This document shows, piece by piece, positions 34,099 through 38,559 of a DNA stretch of 38,559 nt. Under the pieces are notes generated by a model that searched no databases, had not been told where the DNA came from, and saw only the letters and a program-made list of their open reading frames with translations. The position numbers and the translations under genes were made by a program. Where the stretch lies: the NCBI GenBank assembly GCA_012513795.1, contig JAAZBN010000107.1, positions 1 through 38,559 on the forward strand, read 5' to 3'. The DNA comes from Bacteroidales bacterium (GTDB lineage Bacteria > Bacteroidota > Bacteroidia > Bacteroidales > VadinHA17). Numbering within the stretch: position 1 is the stretch's first letter; every line of letters begins with the position of its first letter.

Positions 34099-36915
34099 AT
34101 GTCAGTAATTTCACCAGGGGGAACCCTCAGGCTGCTGTTCCTGGTCATTTGTTTAATATTTGTTTCACCGGCGGTTTCCGGCCAGGCGGGTGGAAACAGG
34201 AGTGATATACGCCGTTTTATCCCCGGAACAATACCTGTCAAGAGCCAGAACTGGGAGATAAGCAGGGATCCGGTAACCAATTACGTGTATTTTGCCAACT
34301 CTGCGGGGCTGGTAGAATATAATGGCATCACTGCAAGGACTTATCCCGTTCCATTCGGCCAGGGGGTGAGGTCGGTTTACATCAACAGTGACGGAGTAAT
34401 TTTTACAGGTTCATTTGAGGATTTCGGCTTCTGGAGGAGGGATCGCCCGGGGGAGCTCACCTATACGTCACTGGCGGTGGGGTCCGATGTTGTCGGGAAT
34501 GACGAGATATGGAACATCAGCGAGATAAACCACACTCTTTATTTCCAGTCATTCACATCTGTCTATGTTTATGATTACAATGGTATTAAGAGGATTGCTG
34601 CGCCTTCATCAATGCTTTTCTTCTTCAGGGTGGGTGACCGGTTTATTGCGCAGTCAATAGATGAGGGCCTCTACTGGTTTGACGGGGAGGCATTCAGCTT
34701 CATCGAGGGAAGCGGGATCTTCGCAGCTCACAAGATACATGCACTGCTTGACCTCGGTCCGCGTGAAAAATGGATATGCACCGCCAACAATGGTATATTT
34801 CTGTTTGACGGCAGTAAGTTCAGACCCCTGGAGAGTGAGATCTCGGGATACCTGAAGGAAGCTACGTGCAATGCAGGACTGGCGGTCAATGATTCGCTTC
34901 TTGTTTTCGGGACTATTCTCCGGGGGCTGGTACTGTGTGACCGGGATGGCAGGATACTGGAGACATATGATTACTCCAACGGACTGAACAACAATACCGT
35001 ACTGTCACTATATCTGGATGCCGGCAAGGGACTATGGGCCGGTCTCGACGACGGCGCCAATTACCTGGAGACATTATCACCTGTGGCCTATTACGAGAAC
35101 TCCGGTGGTGACCTGGGAACGATCTATACTGTCATCCGTGACCGCAATCATCTTTTCCTGGGGACCAACCACGGTCTTTTTGCAACGGGTATAGACAACA
35201 GTGACGGTTCATATCGTTTCACCGGCCTCCGTATCATACCGGGGACTCAGGGGCAGGTATGGAAGCTGTCGAAATATGACGGGCAGATACTCTGTGGCCA
35301 TAATGACGGTACATTTCTCGTTGACGGTCTTAAGGCCGTCAGGATCTCAGATGTCACCGGGGGCTGGTCCGTCAGGCCGTTCGGGGAGTACCTGATCCAG
35401 GGTACCTATACCGGTATCGTCTCCTTCAGGAAGGGCCACACCGGTAAATGGGAATTCAGTTCCAGGATTGACGGCTATGCCGAGCCTACCAGGTTCGTGG
35501 AGATTGATTACCTCGGGTATGTCTGGGCCCTTCATCCCCAGAAAGGAGTTTACCGGCTGGAGCTGAATGAGGAGGCCGATTCGGTCATCAGCTCTCTCTA
35601 TCTCGGTTCGGAGGGAGAGAACGCCCGGATGGTCTCAATGTCAGTGCTCAACAACCAGATGATATTCATCGCCCCTGACCATATCTATGGTTTTGACTAT
35701 GAGCATAAGGATTTTTACCCGGTTACATCGCTTGAACCAGGGCTGGGTGAGTTTGTCAGGGCAACGCAGATAATCCCGTTTCAAAAGGGAAGCTATTGGT
35801 TTGTCCTTGACAACAGGATCGCACTGTTCAATATAACCCGTGACCTGCAGGCAGAGAAGGTTATGGAGTTTGTGCATGAGTATGCTGATCTGCCCTGGCG
35901 TGAGCAGCAGGTTATGTCGCTCGATTCGGGTAAGCTACTCATCCCTACACGTCAGGCCTTCAGTATCTATGATCTCAACAGGTTGGTCAGCAGGGCAGAG
36001 ACTTCAGCGCTGACTGTCAGTCGTCTCGTTTTCAGCGGAGGCAACAAGACCACCACGCTGTCTCCGGGATCACCCGATTTTCATGCTGTCCCCAGCAGGG
36101 AGAACAATCTCACTGTATATATAGCCAACCCGTCAGGTTTTGACAGGGAAGTTCGGGAGTACCTATACCGGATAACAGAACTGGGTGACGAGTGGTACCG
36201 TACGGCAACCGACAACTTTTCTCTTTTGAATCTGCGGCACGGCGATTATCATCTGCAGGTGCGGGAGGTTGCGGGAAGCGGCGAGGCGAAGGCTGCCTTC
36301 ACCATCCGCAGTCCGTTCCTGCTCAGCGGATGGGCTCTGTTGCTTTATATCCTGGCTGCTGCAGGACTCACTGCGGCAGGGATAATGTTTTTCCGTTCGA
36401 AGCTTGAGAGCCACCGCCGTATGATTGAATACGAGGTTGGCAAGAACAGGCTGGAGAGCGAACTTGATTACAAGAGCTATGAGCTGATGCTTACAATGCG
36501 TTACCTGATAAGGAAAACGGATACCCTCAGAGAGCTGCGTGACAGGCTTGAGACGGCCAAGGAGAGCTCTGTAAAAATGCCCGCGCGGTTTATCAGAGAG
36601 ATGGAACAGATTATTGATCACGGGCTTGACACTCAGACTGAAGAATGGCGGAATGTGATGAAGAACCTCAAATTGTCACAGGAGGGGTTTTTCAGCAGGC
36701 TCAAGAAAAAATACCCGTCACTGACCCCGAATGATCTGAGACTCTGTTCCTATCTGCGGATGAATTTTACCACTAAGGAGATAGCCAACCTCTCAAACAT
36801 ATCTACACGGAGTGTTGAAATAGCACGGTACAGGCTGAGGACAAAGCTCAACCTCAGTCATGATGTGAACCTTACAGAATTCCTTATTCAGGAGGCAGAG
36901 GACGATGAGTCCTGA
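34099..36915 (+). CDS. SusR-like membrane-spanning transcription regulator
   Basis: A 938-residue one-protein sensor. Order: signal peptide or N-terminal anchor (about 10-29, LLFLVICLIFVSPAVSG); periplasmic propeller of Reg_prop-type repeats (about 40-630, e.g. GLWAGLDDGANYLETLS, WICTANNGIFLFDG); a Y_Y_Y domain (about 650-735, YLYRITELGDEWYR); a transmembrane helix (about 742-766, LSGWALLLYILAAAGLTAAG); a coiled coil (about 770-850); and a LuxR-type helix-turn-helix (about 872-930, TPNDLRLCSYLRMNFTTKEI, NISTRSVEIARYRLRTKL). No histidine-kinase or receiver domain is present, so it is of the SusR type and not a hybrid two-component regulator. It should bind an oligosaccharide in the periplasm and switch on the locus. 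It lies last, in the same direction as the genes it presumably controls. Confidence 0.9.
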   Translation: MSVISPGGTLRLLFLVICLIFVSPAVSGQAGGNRSDIRRFIPGTIPVKSQNWEISRDPVTNYVYFANSAGLVEYNGITARTYPVPFGQGVRSVYINSDGVIFTGSFEDFGFWRRDRPGELTYTSLAVGSDVVGNDEIWNISEINHTLYFQSFTSVYVYDYNGIKRIAAPSSMLFFFRVGDRFIAQSIDEGLYWFDGEAFSFIEGSGIFAAHKIHALLDLGPREKWICTANNGIFLFDGSKFRPLESEISGYLKEATCNAGLAVNDSLLVFGTILRGLVLCDRDGRILETYDYSNGLNNNTVLSLYLDAGKGLWAGLDDGANYLETLSPVAYYENSGGDLGTIYTVIRDRNHLFLGTNHGLFATGIDNSDGSYRFTGLRIIPGTQGQVWKLSKYDGQILCGHNDGTFLVDGLKAVRISDVTGGWSVRPFGEYLIQGTYTGIVSFRKGHTGKWEFSSRIDGYAEPTRFVEIDYLGYVWALHPQKGVYRLELNEEADSVISSLYLGSEGENARMVSMSVLNNQMIFIAPDHIYGFDYEHKDFYPVTSLEPGLGEFVRATQIIPFQKGSYWFVLDNRIALFNITRDLQAEKVMEFVHEYADLPWREQQVMSLDSGKLLIPTRQAFSIYDLNRLVSRAETSALTVSRLVFSGGNKTTTLSPGSPDFHAVPSRENNLTVYIANPSGFDREVREYLYRITELGDEWYRTATDNFSLLNLRHGDYHLQVREVAGSGEAKAAFTIRSPFLLSGWALLLYILAAAGLTAAGIMFFRSKLESHRRMIEYEVGKNRLESELDYKSYELMLTMRYLIRKTDTLRELRDRLETAKESSVKMPARFIREMEQIIDHGLDTQTEEWRNVMKNLKLSQEGFFSRLKKKYPSLTPNDLRLCSYLRMNFTTKEIANLSNISTRSVEIARYRLRTKLNLSHDVNLTEFLIQEAEDDES

Positions 36916-36968
36916 TCATGGCAACACTGCAGGTACTCAGTGGCTGAACGGCTGAGGAGGGTGTATTA

Positions 36969-37640
36969 TTACTTATTTTCCTCCAGCACAAATCCCATTC
37001 CCCTCAGGGTACGCAGACTGATGCCCGGGTCTGATGCCAGGTACTTGCGCAGACGGCTGATGAAGACATCCATGCTGCGGCCCAGGAAATAGTCATCCTC
37101 ACCCCATATCTCGGTGAGTATCTGCTCGCGTGTGAGCGGCTTGTTCCTGTTCATCATCAGGTGCCTGAGCAACTGCGCCTCGCGGAGAGTTACCTTCTCC
37201 TTTCCTGCCGGGGTAAGAAGCTCCAGCGCATTGAACCGGAGAGTGGTTCCGGAGATGGTGTATTCGTCCTCGGCTATGGAATATACTCTCCTTAAAATAT
37301 TGTTTATTCGGAGCAGCAGCATTTCCGGATCAAACGGTTTGGTGATGTAGTCATCGGCTCCCAGCCTGAGCCCTCTGACCATATCCTCCCTCATACTCTT
37401 GGCAGTAAGGAAGATAAAGGGTATCCCCGGATCCTTTGCTCTCAGCTTCTCAGCCAGTGTGAAGCCATCCATTTCCGGCATCATAATGTCAAGCACGCAG
37501 ATGTCCGGACTGGCATTGTGATATTTATCCCATGCCTCGCGGCCATTGCGCGCCAGTGTCACCTCAAAGCCGCTCATGGAGAGGTACTGCGACAGTATGT
37601 TCCCGAAATCAATATCGTCTTCGGCAAGCAAAAGTTTCAT
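36969..37640 (-). CDS. OmpR/PhoB-family response regulator (RprY-like)
   Basis: A 223-residue regulator. The receiver has Asp8 and Asp9, phosphorylation site Asp51 in VLDIMMPEMDGF, Thr79 and Lys101 (DYITKPFDPEML). Residues about 128-220 form a winged-helix DNA-binding domain (LTPAGKEKVTLREAQLLRHL; EIWGEDDYFLGRSMDVFISR; LRTLRGMGFVL). It is encoded with its kinase, the ATG overlapping the kinase stop as ATGA (37637-37640). In Bacteroidota this pair resembles RprXY, a system linked to growth under stress and antibiotic tolerance; its targets here are unknown. It converges with the polysaccharide locus and is not expected to regulate it. All phosphotransfer residues are present. Confidence 0.95.
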   Translation of the reverse strand: MKLLLAEDDIDFGNILSQYLSMSGFEVTLARNGREAWDKYHNASPDICVLDIMMPEMDGFTLAEKLRAKDPGIPFIFLTAKSMREDMVRGLRLGADDYITKPFDPEMLLLRINNILRRVYSIAEDEYTISGTTLRFNALELLTPAGKEKVTLREAQLLRHLMMNRNKPLTREQILTEIWGEDDYFLGRSMDVFISRLRKYLASDPGISLRTLRGMGFVLEENK

Positions 37641-38559
37641 GATGTTTTCTGAATTGGTATCCTGATTCTGAATGTTGTTCCGCGTCCCTGTTTGCTGTTG
37701 ACAGTCACATCGCCCCCGTGTGCCGTCGCTATGCGCCTGACATAATATAGCCCCAGTCCCAGCCCTTTGGTTTTGTGAATGTTGCCATGGGGCACCCTGT
37801 AAAACTTCTCAAAGATGTGGCCGAGATGTTCTGCTGGTATGCCCACACCGTTGTCAGCTACTGTTATCTCTATGTCGTTGCCTGTCGCAGCAGCCTTCAC
37901 ACTGATCACCGGATCACCGTCACAGTATTTGACAGCATTGGATAGCAGGTTGCTGATCATTGTGGTGAAATAGACAATATCCACAGAGGCTTCCATTCCG
38001 TTAATGCTGTAGTCTTCCTTGATTTCCGCGCACCCGTCACATGACGTGAGGAACGAGGTAACCACCTGGTGGAGCAACTCGTCAATCACCACCTTATGCC
38101 TGTCAAGCTCGAACTCTTCTCTTTCCAGGAAGCTGACCTCCAGGATGGTATTGATGAGCTGGTTCAGATGGACGCTCTGTTTGCCTATCATTCTTGCTGT
38201 CTCCAGTACCCTGTCCCTGTCAGTAATGATCTGCTCCTTCTCCAGTGTCCTGCCGGCAACGGTTATTGTTGAAAGTGGCGTCTTGAGCTCGTGGGTCATA
38301 TTATTGATGAAGTCGCTCTTCAGCTCGGAGAGCCGGCGCTCTTCCATCAGGTTTCTCCACGTCAGGCCGAATACCAGGAAGACGATCAGGATGCTGCCCG
38401 TAATAAGCACGAAAGATAACAGTGCTTCCCTTAAGACCATCTCGTTTTTATGTGTCAGATCCAGGAGGTAATGAAACTCGAGGATGAAGTGGTTGCGTTC
38501 CTCCCTGAAGGTGTTAACTATTACCATATTTTTCCCGGGCTGGGAATAGACGGTATCAA
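37637..38559 (-). CDS. Sensor histidine kinase (RprX-like), N-terminus outside the window
   Basis: Partial: the frame stays open through the window edge, reading DTVYSQPGKNMVIVNT before the first visible ATG at 38527, so the real start lies beyond. Visible parts, in order: the end of a periplasmic sensor region, a transmembrane helix (FVLITGSILIVFLVFGLTW), a dimerisation domain with phospho-acceptor His in FINNMTHELKTPLSTI, and a complete ATPase domain (N box NLLSNAVKYC, G1 VADNGVGIPAEH, F box IFEKFYRV, G2 KGLGLGLYYVRR). It has no receiver domain and passes phosphate to the overlapping OmpR-type regulator. The input signal cannot be read from what is present. It ends with ATGA overlap to the regulator gene. 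Confidence 0.94.
   Translation of the reverse strand, partial: DTVYSQPGKNMVIVNTFREERNHFILEFHYLLDLTHKNEMVLREALLSFVLITGSILIVFLVFGLTWRNLMEERRLSELKSDFINNMTHELKTPLSTITVAGRTLEKEQIITDRDRVLETARMIGKQSVHLNQLINTILEVSFLEREEFELDRHKVVIDELLHQVVTSFLTSCDGCAEIKEDYSINGMEASVDIVYFTTMISNLLSNAVKYCDGDPVISVKAAATGNDIEITVADNGVGIPAEHLGHIFEKFYRVPHGNIHKTKGLGLGLYYVRRIATAHGGDVTVNSKQGRGTTFRIRIPIQKTS

Noticed and set aside
36969-38559. The two-component system as regulator of the beta-1,2-glucan locus
   Set aside because: It is a separate, converging OmpR-type pair of the RprXY kind; the locus has its own SusR-like regulator.

Overview
The window is chromosomal DNA from a member of the Bacteroidota, probably near the Bacteroidales. 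The evidence is a SusC/SusD pair, a SusR-type regulator with a periplasmic propeller, an RprXY-like two-component system, signal peptides ending in Ala-Gln or Ser-Gln, and several promoters with the phylum's TAnnTTTG -7 element. No rRNA, tRNA, CRISPR array, transposase or integrase gene was found.

Left part (1-10138): the 3' end of a TlpA/ResA-like thioredoxin gene, a HerA-like (DUF853) ATPase, an OmpA-family lipoprotein with a glycine-zipper segment, and a small outer-membrane barrel protein, all on the + strand and closed by a clear terminator. On the - strand follow a YfcC-family membrane transporter, a carotenoid pair crtI-crtB with a 4-base overlap, an aldo/keto reductase, and an outer-membrane barrel protein with a CarboxypepD_reg-like N-terminus. 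An odd, repeat-like stretch of about 300 bases separates the transporter from crtB.

Middle (10562-13360): a secreted S9-family serine peptidase followed by a strong intrinsic terminator.

Right part (13599-36915): the main feature, a polysaccharide-utilisation locus whose enzymes point to beta-1,2-glucan as substrate. The order is SusC, SusD, a LamG-domain lipoprotein, [terminator], GH144 lipoprotein with Ig-like domains, second GH144 lipoprotein, a 1063-residue discoidin-containing enzyme-like protein, a GPH-type sugar symporter with a roughly 210-residue extra loop, an intracellular GH35 enzyme, a GH94 1,2-beta-oligoglucan phosphorylase-like enzyme, and a SusR-like membrane-spanning regulator. 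My model is this: SusCD and the LamG protein capture the glucan at the surface, GH144 enzymes cut it to sophoro-oligosaccharides, the symporter brings these into the cytosol, and GH94 phosphorolysis plus GH35 finish them. The discoidin protein is the least explained component and the best candidate for a new activity.

Right end (36969-38559): a convergent OmpR-type response regulator and the 3' part of its histidine kinase, which runs off the window. Assignments rest on motifs read by eye; no database search was run.
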